DNA from: Lewinellaceae bacterium
Lineage (GTDB): Bacteria; Bacteroidota; Bacteroidia; Chitinophagales; Saprospiraceae
Direction: 5' to 3'
NCBI GenBank assembly: GCA_020636375.1
Contig: JACJXZ010000005.1
Span: 62,001 to 126,000 of the forward strand
DNA: 64,000 nt
The notes under the pieces are model-generated. The model ran no database searches. It saw only the letters and a program-made list of their open reading frames with translations, and was not told the DNA's origin. Positions 7,706-15,005 of the stretch are shown piece by piece. A program made the translations under genes and the position numbers. The stretch's first letter is position 1; each line of letters starts with the position of its first letter.

Positions 7706-10267
7706 ATGAGCTGGAAAACCCTGTTGTTCACCGCCGCCTGGCTATGCCTGGCCCACTCGGTTCCCTCCCAGGTCACCTTCAAAAAAACCTACGGCCAGCC
7801 CGCCGCCTACGACGAGGGCAACTCCATCGCCCGGGCAGCCAACGGGCGCCTCTATACCCTGGGCACACGCCTCAACCACGGCAACAACTCCCTCGACTTC
7901 CTGCTCAGCGCCCTGGACGAGCAGGGCAACGAGCTGTGGTCCCAAACCTACGGCGGAGCGGAAAACGAGGAGGGCCGCAAACTGCTCGTGCGGGAGGACG
8001 GCCTACTGCTCTTCGGATATACCCAAAGCTTCGGCAGCGGCGGCCGCGACTGGTGGGTGGTCAAAACGGACTTCGAGGGGGCCGTCCTCTGGTCGCAGGC
8101 CTACGGCGGCCCGGACCGGGACGAAGGCATTGACGCTGCCCCGGGCCCCGGCGGCGACATCCTGCTGGGCGGCTTCCGGGAAACCGGCCCCGCTGCCGGC
8201 GCCGGCGCCTGGCTCGCCCGCATCGACGGCCAGGGCAACCTGCTGGGCAGCGCCTACCTGCAAACCGAAGAGGAGGATGTGTTGTTCAACGTATCCGCTA
8301 CAGCCGACGGCGGCTGGCTGGTTGGGTGGAAGGCTGGCCCGGCGGCCAGGCTGACTAAGTTGTCTTCAAACCTGGAATCCACTTTTTGGGAACTGGAAAA
8401 CGTGGACTTCAACAATTTTTTTTCTAACACATCCGGCATCCGCCAGCTGGGCAGCGGCGACATCCTGGTGTCCGGCAACGGGTTCGGCCCCTGGTATGCC
8501 CTGGTTTCCAACGACGGCGATATCCTTCAGGAAAACACCCTGCCGAATTTCAGGAACTACGGCCTGGCGGGCAGTATCGGCCAGGCGGACAGCCTGTTCT
8601 ACTTCCTGGCACGGCCGGCCAACCTCTCCGGGCCGGGCATCGTGCTGGCCACCCATGCCGAAAGCGGGGAAGTGGAGGATGTTCTCTATTTTGACAACCA
8701 ACTGCCCAAGCCGAACGACCTGCTCGTGCCGGACGGCATCCTGGCCGGGGCCTTCTATATAACCGGAATGGCAGCCACTGCCGACGGCGGCCAGGATGCC
8801 TTCGTATTGAAAGGGCTGACCGACGGCGCCACGGAATGGAGGACAACCTACGGCCAACAGGGAGCGGTGGGAGACGAATTCGGGTTCCGGGTGCTGGAAG
8901 CCCAAGACGGCAGTTTCTATCTGGGCACCGCCTTCCGGGGCCTCGATTACAACCAGTACAAGGCTTCCTTTTCCAGGGCCGCCGCCGACGGCAACCTGAT
9001 CTGGACGCTGGACTACGGCACGGAGGGCTTCGAGAACCAACTGATCGACATGGCCCTGCTCTCCAACGGCAACATTGCCGCCCTGGGCTTCAACCAGGCG
9101 GCCGTGGCGCCCAATGCACCGCCCCATAGCCTGTTCATCCTGCAAATCAGCCCGGAAGGGCAGCTGCTTGAGGAAAAAGTCCTTCCGGTAGCCACCGGCG
9201 CCTTCCAGGGAGGAGTGGAGGCTATGCCCGACGGGGAATTTATCACTACCGCTTTCATCAGCCCTGCGGCAGGCACCCCTTCCGGCATGCACATGGCCCG
9301 GTGGAGCGCCGCCGGCAGCCTGGTTTGGGAGCGTCTTTATAACACCTACAACGACGACTTCATCCGGCCCTTCAACACCGCCTACTCGCCTTATGACCAG
9401 TCCATTGCCTGCGCCGCCTATTTTGCGGTCAACAACCAGAATACCCAATACGGAGTAGTCAAGATCGACGCGCAGGACGGGACGATCCTCTGGACGGCCG
9501 ACAAGGCCTTCGGCAGCGGCAATTTCTCCGTTGTCAACACCGGGCCGAACGGGGACATTGCTGCCTCCGGCCTGGTGCTTGACGCGGAAAACCAAACCTA
9601 TCACAGCCATACCCTCTGGCTCGATGCCGGCGGCAACGAACTGGCCTACTGGGCTTATCCGGCAGAAGGATACCATTCGCTCAGCACCCTGGCCGGCATC
9701 CACTTTCTGCCCGGCAACCGCTACTGGTCGGCGGGTTACCGCTACCCCGACAGGCACTACCCCAATTACCTGGCTCCGCCGGCCGTCGAAAACGTGCAGG
9801 GGGTCATGGCCTTTTACGACGACTTTGGGGACATCACGGCTGAACACCTTTTCGGAGACGAAGAGAAGCCGCTCATTTTCAGGCATGGCAGCCCGGCATC
9901 CGACGGCGGTTTCATCCTCATCGGCAGTATCTACGGGGCGGGCGGTTTTGCCGATGTATACCTCCTGAAAACCGACGCCGAAGGCGTGGTGTCTACGGAA
10001 TTTACCTTCCGCCCGGAAGGCCGCCTCACCCTTTCCCCCAACCCGGGCGCCGGCCGGCTCCGGTTCGATTTCCACTCGCCCGCCCGGGGCAAAATGCAGG
10101 CGGAGCTGTATGACATGAATGGGCGGAGGCTCTGGCAGGGGGCTTTTGACAAATGGGAAGATGTGGCCAGCCGGGAGCTCGACTTTACCCGCTTGCCATC
10201 GGGCAATTACTTGTTCTCGGTGCTTATCGACGAGCAACGGCATAGCGGACAATGGGCGAAACGGTAA
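7706..10267 (+). CDS. Large T9SS-exported repeat protein, paralogue B
   Basis: The start at 7706 gives 853 aa beginning MSWKTLLFTAAWLCLAHSVPSQ, a good signal peptide. The frame could begin upstream, but that stretch only translates the intergenic repeat. Its domain order matches the preceding gene: VTFKKTYGQPAAYDEGNSIARAANGRLYTLG resembles NTFTKNYGLPPTYEGLEDIAEANGRYYGLG of paralogue A. It ends in the same kind of type A sorting domain (LTLSPNPGAGRLRFDF, then LPSGNYLFSVLIDEQ). The pair looks like a tandem duplication. Function is unknown; a cell-surface location is expected. Confidence 0.82.
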   Translation: MSWKTLLFTAAWLCLAHSVPSQVTFKKTYGQPAAYDEGNSIARAANGRLYTLGTRLNHGNNSLDFLLSALDEQGNELWSQTYGGAENEEGRKLLVREDGLLLFGYTQSFGSGGRDWWVVKTDFEGAVLWSQAYGGPDRDEGIDAAPGPGGDILLGGFRETGPAAGAGAWLARIDGQGNLLGSAYLQTEEEDVLFNVSATADGGWLVGWKAGPAARLTKLSSNLESTFWELENVDFNNFFSNTSGIRQLGSGDILVSGNGFGPWYALVSNDGDILQENTLPNFRNYGLAGSIGQADSLFYFLARPANLSGPGIVLATHAESGEVEDVLYFDNQLPKPNDLLVPDGILAGAFYITGMAATADGGQDAFVLKGLTDGATEWRTTYGQQGAVGDEFGFRVLEAQDGSFYLGTAFRGLDYNQYKASFSRAAADGNLIWTLDYGTEGFENQLIDMALLSNGNIAALGFNQAAVAPNAPPHSLFILQISPEGQLLEEKVLPVATGAFQGGVEAMPDGEFITTAFISPAAGTPSGMHMARWSAAGSLVWERLYNTYNDDFIRPFNTAYSPYDQSIACAAYFAVNNQNTQYGVVKIDAQDGTILWTADKAFGSGNFSVVNTGPNGDIAASGLVLDAENQTYHSHTLWLDAGGNELAYWAYPAEGYHSLSTLAGIHFLPGNRYWSAGYRYPDRHYPNYLAPPAVENVQGVMAFYDDFGDITAEHLFGDEEKPLIFRHGSPASDGGFILIGSIYGAGGFADVYLLKTDAEGVVSTEFTFRPEGRLTLSPNPGAGRLRFDFHSPARGKMQAELYDMNGRRLWQGAFDKWEDVASRELDFTRLPSGNYLFSVLIDEQRHSGQWAKR

Positions 10268-10375
10268 GACAGGATGCTTTGAAAACGTCAAATGCCTGGC
10301 TAACCCGGCTTCAGGAACAACTATGCCCGGTTTTTTCCCGTTATTTCTGTATCGTAAACCTGAAAACCGGCCACC

Positions 10376-11713
10376 ATGAAGCAATTGTACGCCCTCTTCC
10401 TGTTTTTGTATATGAGGATCGCCGCTTTTGATTTTTTGCTGCGAAGCTTGACCGGCCCGAAGAAACGGCACACAAAAATGTATCCGGCTGAACAGACAGC
10501 CACCAAAATGGCTCTGAGGCAGCGTTTCTCCGGGCCCTATTCTGGCACGACGGATGCACCAATACACCAATGCACCAATGCACTAATATACCAATACACC
10601 AATGTACCAAGCTTCCGGTTCCGCCACCTCACTTTCAGCCTCGTTTTCCCCCTTCTCCTCGGGCTGTCCGCCGCCCAGGCACAGAAGGCAGACATCAACG
10701 ACTTTGACCTGTCCGGCGACGCCGTCTTCACCGGCGCCAACTGCATCCGCCTGACGCCCGACCGCATCTGGGCCGGCGGCGCCGCCTGGCACAAGCAGCC
10801 CATCGACCTCAACGGGCCCTTCGAGATGAAACTGCAGGTGATGCTGGGCTGCAAGGACGCCTCCGGTGCCGACGGCATCGTCTTCGTCTTCCATCCCGAA
10901 GCGCACCGCACCGGCTACCAGGGCGAAGGCATGGGGTTCGCCGGCCTGGAGCCTTCCCTGGGCATCGAGATCGACACCTGGCTCAACGAACACCTGGGCG
11001 ATCCCTACCAGGACCATATCGCCCTGCTGCGCGACGGCCGCGTACACCACCACTTCAGCCTGGCCGGGCCCAACCCTATCCCCAACGTCGAAGACTGCCG
11101 CGAACACCCCCTGACGGTGCGCTGGTCGCCCGGCAGCCGGCAGCTCAGCATTGAGCTGGACGGCAAGCAGGTGCTATCCTACCGCGGCAATATCGTGCAG
11201 GACATCTTCCGGGGCAACAGCAAGGTCTACTGGGGCGTCACCGCCGCTACCGGGCAGTACAACAACCGGCAGGAGCTTTGCTTCGAAAAGCTGGAATTCA
11301 CCCGGGCCGAAGAACTCAAACCGCTGGAACTCGACGGCGTCAAAGGCAAAAAGCTGCTGGGCGGCGAGATCATCAGCCTCGACAACCTGCAGTTCGAAAG
11401 CGGCAGCGCCAACCTGCTGCCCGCTTCCAAAGCAGAACTCAACCGCCTGGCGGAGATCATGCGCCAGCACCCTTCCCTGAAGCTGGACATCTTCGGCCAT
11501 ACCGACAACACCGGGGGCGCCGGCGCCAACCAGCAGCTGTCTCTCCTGCGGGCACAGGCCGTGGCTACCCATCTGCGCGGGCTGGGCATCCCCGCAAAGC
11601 GGCTGTCCGCCAAGGGCTTCGGAGAGAAGTACCCCATTGCGTCGAACAGCCTGCCTTCGGGGCGGCTGAAGAACCGTCGGGTGGAGTTTCGGTTGTCCCG
11701 GCCGATACCTTGA
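10376..11713 (+). CDS. L-type lectin domain fused to OmpA-like peptidoglycan-binding domain
   Basis: The credible protein begins at a signal-peptide-like stretch (RHLTFSLVFPLLLGLSAAQAQ), but no ATG lies just before it. In-frame ATGs at 10376, 10478 and 10508 all translate repeat DNA, so the true start is uncertain. The mature part has a legume/L-type lectin beta-sandwich (about 220 aa: NDFDLSGDAVFTGANCIRLT, GADGIVFVFHPE, GIEIDTWLNE with the expected acidic and Asn metal-site region). An OmpA C-domain follows (LDNLQFESGSANLLP, IFGHTDNTG, LSAKGFGEKYPIASN, NRRVEFRL). It probably bridges glycans and the cell wall in the outer membrane or periplasm. Confidence 0.8.
   Translation: MKQLYALFLFLYMRIAAFDFLLRSLTGPKKRHTKMYPAEQTATKMALRQRFSGPYSGTTDAPIHQCTNALIYQYTNVPSFRFRHLTFSLVFPLLLGLSAAQAQKADINDFDLSGDAVFTGANCIRLTPDRIWAGGAAWHKQPIDLNGPFEMKLQVMLGCKDASGADGIVFVFHPEAHRTGYQGEGMGFAGLEPSLGIEIDTWLNEHLGDPYQDHIALLRDGRVHHHFSLAGPNPIPNVEDCREHPLTVRWSPGSRQLSIELDGKQVLSYRGNIVQDIFRGNSKVYWGVTAATGQYNNRQELCFEKLEFTRAEELKPLELDGVKGKKLLGGEIISLDNLQFESGSANLLPASKAELNRLAEIMRQHPSLKLDIFGHTDNTGGAGANQQLSLLRAQAVATHLRGLGIPAKRLSAKGFGEKYPIASNSLPSGRLKNRRVEFRLSRPIP
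10553..10608 (+). repeat. Period-8 tandem array CACCAATG/CACCAATA
   Basis: Seven imperfect 8-nt units (gcaccaat, acaccaat, gcaccaat, gcactaat, ataccaat, acaccaat, gtaccaag) run directly into the signal-peptide coding region of the lectin-OmpA gene. A related tract (CACACAAAAATGTATCCGGC) just upstream belongs to the interspersed repeat family seen at 12851. Confidence 0.75.
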
Positions 11714-11746
11714 CGGCGGACGGCGGACGGCGGACGGCGGGGGGTG
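11711..11746. repeat. Period-7 GACGGCG array
   Basis: Four to five copies of GACGGCG/GACGGCGG follow the stop codon of the lectin-OmpA gene. The complementary array CCGTCCG is found at 29226-29268, again directly after a stop codon. Confidence 0.75.
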
Positions 11747-11831
11747 GAGGAATATTTCAACAATTCATTCCGGCGGTTGCATAACAGCCCGGGTACCCCT
11801 AACTTGTGCCGCTGAACGCAAAGCCTGTCCG

Positions 11832-12458
11832 ATGAAACTGTTGACCGCCCTGTGGTGCCTGCTCCCCCTTGCTCTGGCCGCCCAATCCTGGTTTGCCGAA
11901 CCAGGAATTGCCTTCCGCTCCGGTATCTGGCAGTACAACCTGGGGGAAGACAACCAGGGCAGATACGCCGGAGAGGGCCTCCATTACAGCCACTTTTCCC
12001 CTTTCCTGGGAAGTTACCTGCAGGGTGGCTATGAGGGCGAACGCTTTACCCTCGGGATGGGCCTGGCTTATACCGTCTTCTTCGACAAAGAGCTGAGGGT
12101 AAACCAAAACCGGCAGAATGGCACCTATCTCTACGCCATCTCCGAATCATTCATCCAGCTTTTCCATTGGTATGGTTACGGCGAATGGCATGCTGTCCGC
12201 AAAAATGGCTTCCGCCTGGGGCCCTGCCTGCGGGCCGGCTTTTTTACGCCCACTACCTCTTTTCCCCAGCAGGAAGAATTGCAGCGGCGGCGTTTCATCG
12301 AAGGCGGCTTGTCCTGCCTGGCCCGCATAGGCCGCCCCTGGCTCGTCGTCAGCCCGGCCTATCAGTGGAACGTGATCAGCGGCAGGGAGACGGATGCCCG
12401 GCACGACATCTTCTCCATGGGGCTGTCGGTAGGATTGAGGTATGGATTACAGAAGTAA
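11832..12458 (+). CDS. Putative outer-membrane beta-barrel protein (hypothetical)
   Basis: This 208-aa protein starts with a signal peptide (MKLLTALWCLLPLALAAQ). The mature part alternates aromatic and polar residues in short strands (FRSGIWQYNLGED, GSYLQGGYEGERFTLGMGLAYTVFF, FHWYGYGEWHAVRKNGFRLGPCLRAGFF, RPWLVVSPAYQW) and ends with a strand that finishes GLRYGLQK. This is the look of a small 8-strand outer-membrane barrel. The DUF4266 lipoprotein gene follows after 23 bp, suggesting co-transcription. No family was recognised. Confidence 0.6.
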   Translation: MKLLTALWCLLPLALAAQSWFAEPGIAFRSGIWQYNLGEDNQGRYAGEGLHYSHFSPFLGSYLQGGYEGERFTLGMGLAYTVFFDKELRVNQNRQNGTYLYAISESFIQLFHWYGYGEWHAVRKNGFRLGPCLRAGFFTPTTSFPQQEELQRRRFIEGGLSCLARIGRPWLVVSPAYQWNVISGRETDARHDIFSMGLSVGLRYGLQK

Positions 12459-12481
12459 TAAGAAAAAGGCAAATCCCGCGC

Positions 12482-12691
12482 ATGAATAAAACACTGCTTT
12501 TATTGCTCGCCCTGCTCGCCCTCAACGCCTGCGAAACCGTGCGCCCTTACCAGCGCGCCTATCTGAACGACCGGAATATGGGGCTCAACCCCCTGCCGGA
12601 AGCGGCTTACGAGCTGAATATCGAAGGCTACCGGGAAGGCGCCAGCGGTGCCAATGGCGGCAAGGGAGGGGGCGGATGTGGGTGTAACTGA
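12482..12691 (+). CDS. DUF4266 small lipoprotein
   Basis: This 69-aa protein has a lipoprotein signal (MNKTLLLLLALLALNAC, Cys17) followed by ETVRPYQRAYLNDRNMGL and a glycine-rich tail ending GGGGCGCN. The tail and the V-x-P-Y-x-R-x-x-L-x-x-x-x-M core are hallmarks of DUF4266 proteins, which usually neighbour DUF3570 or other outer-membrane proteins. Here the neighbour is the putative barrel protein 23 bp upstream, probably in the same operon. Molecular role unknown. Confidence 0.8.
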   Translation: MNKTLLLLLALLALNACETVRPYQRAYLNDRNMGLNPLPEAAYELNIEGYREGASGANGGKGGGGCGCN

Positions 12692-12710
12692 GGGGGAGAT
12701 GGGGGGCGGT

Positions 12711-12805
12711 TGTTTGTTGTTTGTTGTTTGTTGTCTGTTGTTCGGCCCAAAGGAGTGTTTCTCTGCATGAACAGTCCCGCCCTGCGTGGCCAACCAACAA
12801 CCGGC
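12711..12805. repeat. Period-7 GTTTGTT array with facing complement
   Basis: gtttgtt/gtttgtt/gtttgtt/gtctgtt runs from about 12714 to 12741. A partial inverse partner (ccaacca/acaaccg/gcaaacg) lies at 12789-12809, giving a hairpin. This fills the space after the DUF4266 gene. Confidence 0.55.
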
Positions 12806-12850
12806 AAACGAGTTTTTCACGCAACTATTCAGGTGGCCTGCCACCTAACC

Positions 12851-12985
12851 CGGTTTTATCGCCACAAAGACACGAAAATTTATCCGGCTGAACAGACGGA
12901 CTCCAAGATTACACCAAGGCTTTGTGCAATCTTTGTGCCTTGGTGTCTTTGTGGCAAAAGCCTCTTAGCCCAGCAAAATAGTTAC
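12851..12985. repeat. Interspersed palindromic repeat (GCCACAAAGACAC family), copy next to the cysM stop
   Basis: It starts cggttttatcGCCACAAAGACAC, contains TTTATCCGGCTGAACAGACG, then a mirrored arm ending CCTTGGTGTCTTTGTGGC, and ends with a tail TAGCCCA...AATAGTTAC. The same ends occur at 29073-29184, and the same tail at 13925-14072. It lies 4 bp beyond the end of cysM. Confidence 0.75.
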
Positions 12986-12989
12986 TTTT

Positions 12990-13874
12990 TCACTCAAAAA
13001 TCCCGCTCGACAAATACCGGTCTCCCCGGTCGCAGACGATAAACACGACGATCCCTTCCTCCAGCTCTTCCACCAGTCTGGCAGCCGCAGCGCAGGCACC
13101 GCCGCTGCTCATGCCGGCGAAGATGGCCTCTTCCTGCGCCAGCCGCCGCATCATGGCCGTAGCTTCATCTTCCGACACGTCGATGATGCGGTCGACCCGT
13201 TCCGGCTCGAAAATTTTGGGGAGGAATTCGGGCGACCAGCGGCGGATGCCGGGAATGCGGGAACCGTCGGTAGGCTGCACGCCGACGACCTGCACGGCCG
13301 GATTCTGCTCTTTGAGGTAGCGGGAAGTGCCCATGATGGTGCCGGTAGTGCCCATGGAGGAGACGAAGTGCGTCACCTGGCCGTCGGTATCGCGCCAGAT
13401 TTCCGGGCCGGTAGTGCGGTAGTGCATGCCCCAGTTGTCGGGGTTGGCGAACTGGTTGAGCATCAGGTAGCCGCCGCCGGCCATCATCTCGTCGGCCAGT
13501 TGGCGGGAGTATTCGATGCCGCCCTTGCCGGAAGGCGTCAGGATAACCTCGGCGCCGTAGGCGCGCATGGCCTGCGCCCGTTCGGCGGTGGAGTTGTCGG
13601 GCATCAGCAGGGTGATCTCCACTCCGAATTTGCGGGCGATCATCGCCAGGGCGATGCCGGTGTTGCCGCTGGTGGCCTCGATAAGGCGCACGCCCGGCCG
13701 GAGCTCCCCCCGGTCCAACGCCCCCTTGATCATGCCGTAGGCGGCGCGGTCCTTGACGCTGCCGCCGGGGTTTTGGCCTTCCAGCTTACCGTAGACGCGC
13801 ACGCCGGGCTTCTTGATGATGGTTTCGATCTCGACAAGCGGGGTGTTCCCGACGAGGTGGAGGACGGTGCTCAT
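12990..13874 (-). CDS. cysM: Cysteine synthase B (O-acetylserine sulfhydrylase)
   Basis: This 294-aa PLP enzyme of fold type II makes L-cysteine from O-acetylserine and sulfide or thiosulfate. Visible motifs are GNTPLVEIE at the N-terminus, the PLP lysine Lys41 in NPGGSVKDRAA, the substrate loop TSGNTG (residues 68-73) and a glycine-rich phosphate loop SSMGTTGTIMGT. The IRRWSPEFLP segment and overall length fit CysM better than CysK. cysE, which provides O-acetylserine, is 4 kb away. The gene is bracketed by two copies of the same interspersed repeat in the same orientation. Confidence 0.93.
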   Translation of the reverse strand: MSTVLHLVGNTPLVEIETIIKKPGVRVYGKLEGQNPGGSVKDRAAYGMIKGALDRGELRPGVRLIEATSGNTGIALAMIARKFGVEITLLMPDNSTAERAQAMRAYGAEVILTPSGKGGIEYSRQLADEMMAGGGYLMLNQFANPDNWGMHYRTTGPEIWRDTDGQVTHFVSSMGTTGTIMGTSRYLKEQNPAVQVVGVQPTDGSRIPGIRRWSPEFLPKIFEPERVDRIIDVSEDEATAMMRRLAQEEAIFAGMSSGGACAAAARLVEELEEGIVVFIVCDRGDRYLSSGIFE

Positions 13875-13924
13875 TGGTGAAATTTGTTTTTTTTGTGACT
13901 ATTTGGCAGCCCTCCGCTTTTTTA

Positions 13925-14072
13925 GCCACGAAGACACCAAGACACTAAGATTGCACAAAGCCTTGGTGCGATCCCGTCTAGCCAGCCGGGTAAACTTGGT
14001 GTCTTGGTGTCCCGTCTCTGCGAGCCGGGCAAGCTTCGTGGCAAAGGCATCAGGCCCACCTATAATAGTTAC
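13925..14072. repeat. Interspersed palindromic repeat, copy upstream of cysM
   Basis: It starts GCCACGAAGACACCAAGACA, has mirrored copies of CTTGGTGTC and GAGCCGGGCAAGCTTCGTGGC, and ends GGCCCACCTATAATAGTTAC. It lies 50 bp upstream of the cysM start and is oriented like the copy at 12851-12985. Confidence 0.75.
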
Positions 14073-14241
14073 CAAAATTTATTACTAAGTTGATTCTATT
14101 CACTCCCCGTCTTCGCTACGCTTTTCCGGGTAAAATTCGCTCACATATACACATATACCCAATCCAAAAAGTTCCCGGCAGTCTGCTGCACCACTCCCTT
14201 CCCTATGCAGGCCGGATAGCATAAATAACAGCAACTATCTT

Positions 14242-14249
14242 TACTTTTG
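14242..14249 (+). promoter_or_regulatory. Bacteroidota -7 box (TACTTTTG)
   Basis: TACTTTTG matches the TAnnTTTG consensus of Bacteroidota housekeeping promoters. No clear -33 TTG was found. It lies 75 nt before the CYTH-like gene, with a terminator-like hairpin in between. Confidence 0.35.
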
Positions 14250-14266
14250 ATTGATATTTAAAAAAT

Positions 14267-14300
14267 GCCCGAACGGAACGGAAAGTTCGGCGCTTTTTTT
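14267..14300 (+). terminator. Intrinsic terminator or attenuator upstream of the CYTH-like gene
   Basis: CCGAAC (14269-14274) pairs with GTTCGG (14285-14290) and is followed by CGC and a run of seven T. It sits between a candidate -7 box and the start codon at 14324, so it may act as a leader attenuator or simply end a short upstream transcript. Confidence 0.5.
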
Positions 14301-14323
14301 CTAATAACCAAAGATTAAGCCCC

Positions 14324-14974
14324 ATGTACCCCAGCTGTGAAATCCGTTGGTTTTTCTCCGTGCCGCCGACAGGCCTCATCGCCTGGTTTGCAGAGCCGGC
14401 CAGGCTCGACAGCCTCTATACTCCCGGGAGGACAGATCACTACCTGCTCGTCGCCAATGGAGAAAACATCGGCGTCAAGCTACGCGAGGGCAATGTGGAA
14501 GCCAAACACCGGGTAACCACCCTGGGCGAATGGGCTTTTCCTCTCGTCGGCGCCAGAGGAGTGGCGGAACACTGGATAAAATGGAGCTTCCGCCTGGATG
14601 AAGCGGATGGGCTTTCCCAAAAGATCATTCAGGAGGGCAACGAAAACTGGGTCGCCGTTGCCAAAGAGCGCCTGGGGTACATTTACCACTTTTTGGAGGA
14701 CGGCCCCATTCGCGAAGCGCCCATCGGCGAATGGGGCCCGGAAGGCTGCCAGGTGGAAATGACGCGAATACAGGTAAAGGGTAAAACGTATCACACCTTC
14801 GGACTGGAAGCCTTCAGCGAGAGCGGCAACCTGGAAGGCAATCTGCGGCGGGGTGCGGAAACGGCCTTCTCCGCGCTCCGGGAATGGAGCATTAAGAGAG
14901 GCTGGCCGACCGCCGGGATTGAGTTCAGGGAGGGCCGCTCCATGGGATACCCTGCATTTTTGTCCGGCCTTTGA
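14324..14974 (+). CDS. Hypothetical protein, possibly CYTH/triphosphate-tunnel-like
   Basis: This 216-aa soluble protein has no signal peptide. It opens with CEIRWFF, similar in position to the N-terminal charged strand signature of CYTH proteins. It continues with strand-like segments carrying alternating charged residues (NIGVKLREGNVEAKHR, EHWIKWSFRLDE, CQVEMTRIQVKGKTYHTFGLEAF) and ends with a helix and SKRGWP-like tail. That pattern fits a beta-barrel tunnel fold binding polyphosphate-like ligands, but the match is weak and inferred. It converges with rtcB. It could equally be an uncharacterised lineage-specific family. Confidence 0.6.
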   Translation: MYPSCEIRWFFSVPPTGLIAWFAEPARLDSLYTPGRTDHYLLVANGENIGVKLREGNVEAKHRVTTLGEWAFPLVGARGVAEHWIKWSFRLDEADGLSQKIIQEGNENWVAVAKERLGYIYHFLEDGPIREAPIGEWGPEGCQVEMTRIQVKGKTYHTFGLEAFSESGNLEGNLRRGAETAFSALREWSIKRGWPTAGIEFREGRSMGYPAFLSGL

Positions 14975-15005
14975 GATCAATTGCCGTTCTGTAGAGAGAA
15001 AGAGG

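Noticed and set aside
8366..10570. 734-residue minus-strand frame
   Set aside because: It is the complement of the T9SS paralogue B gene, an effect of high GC at third positions.
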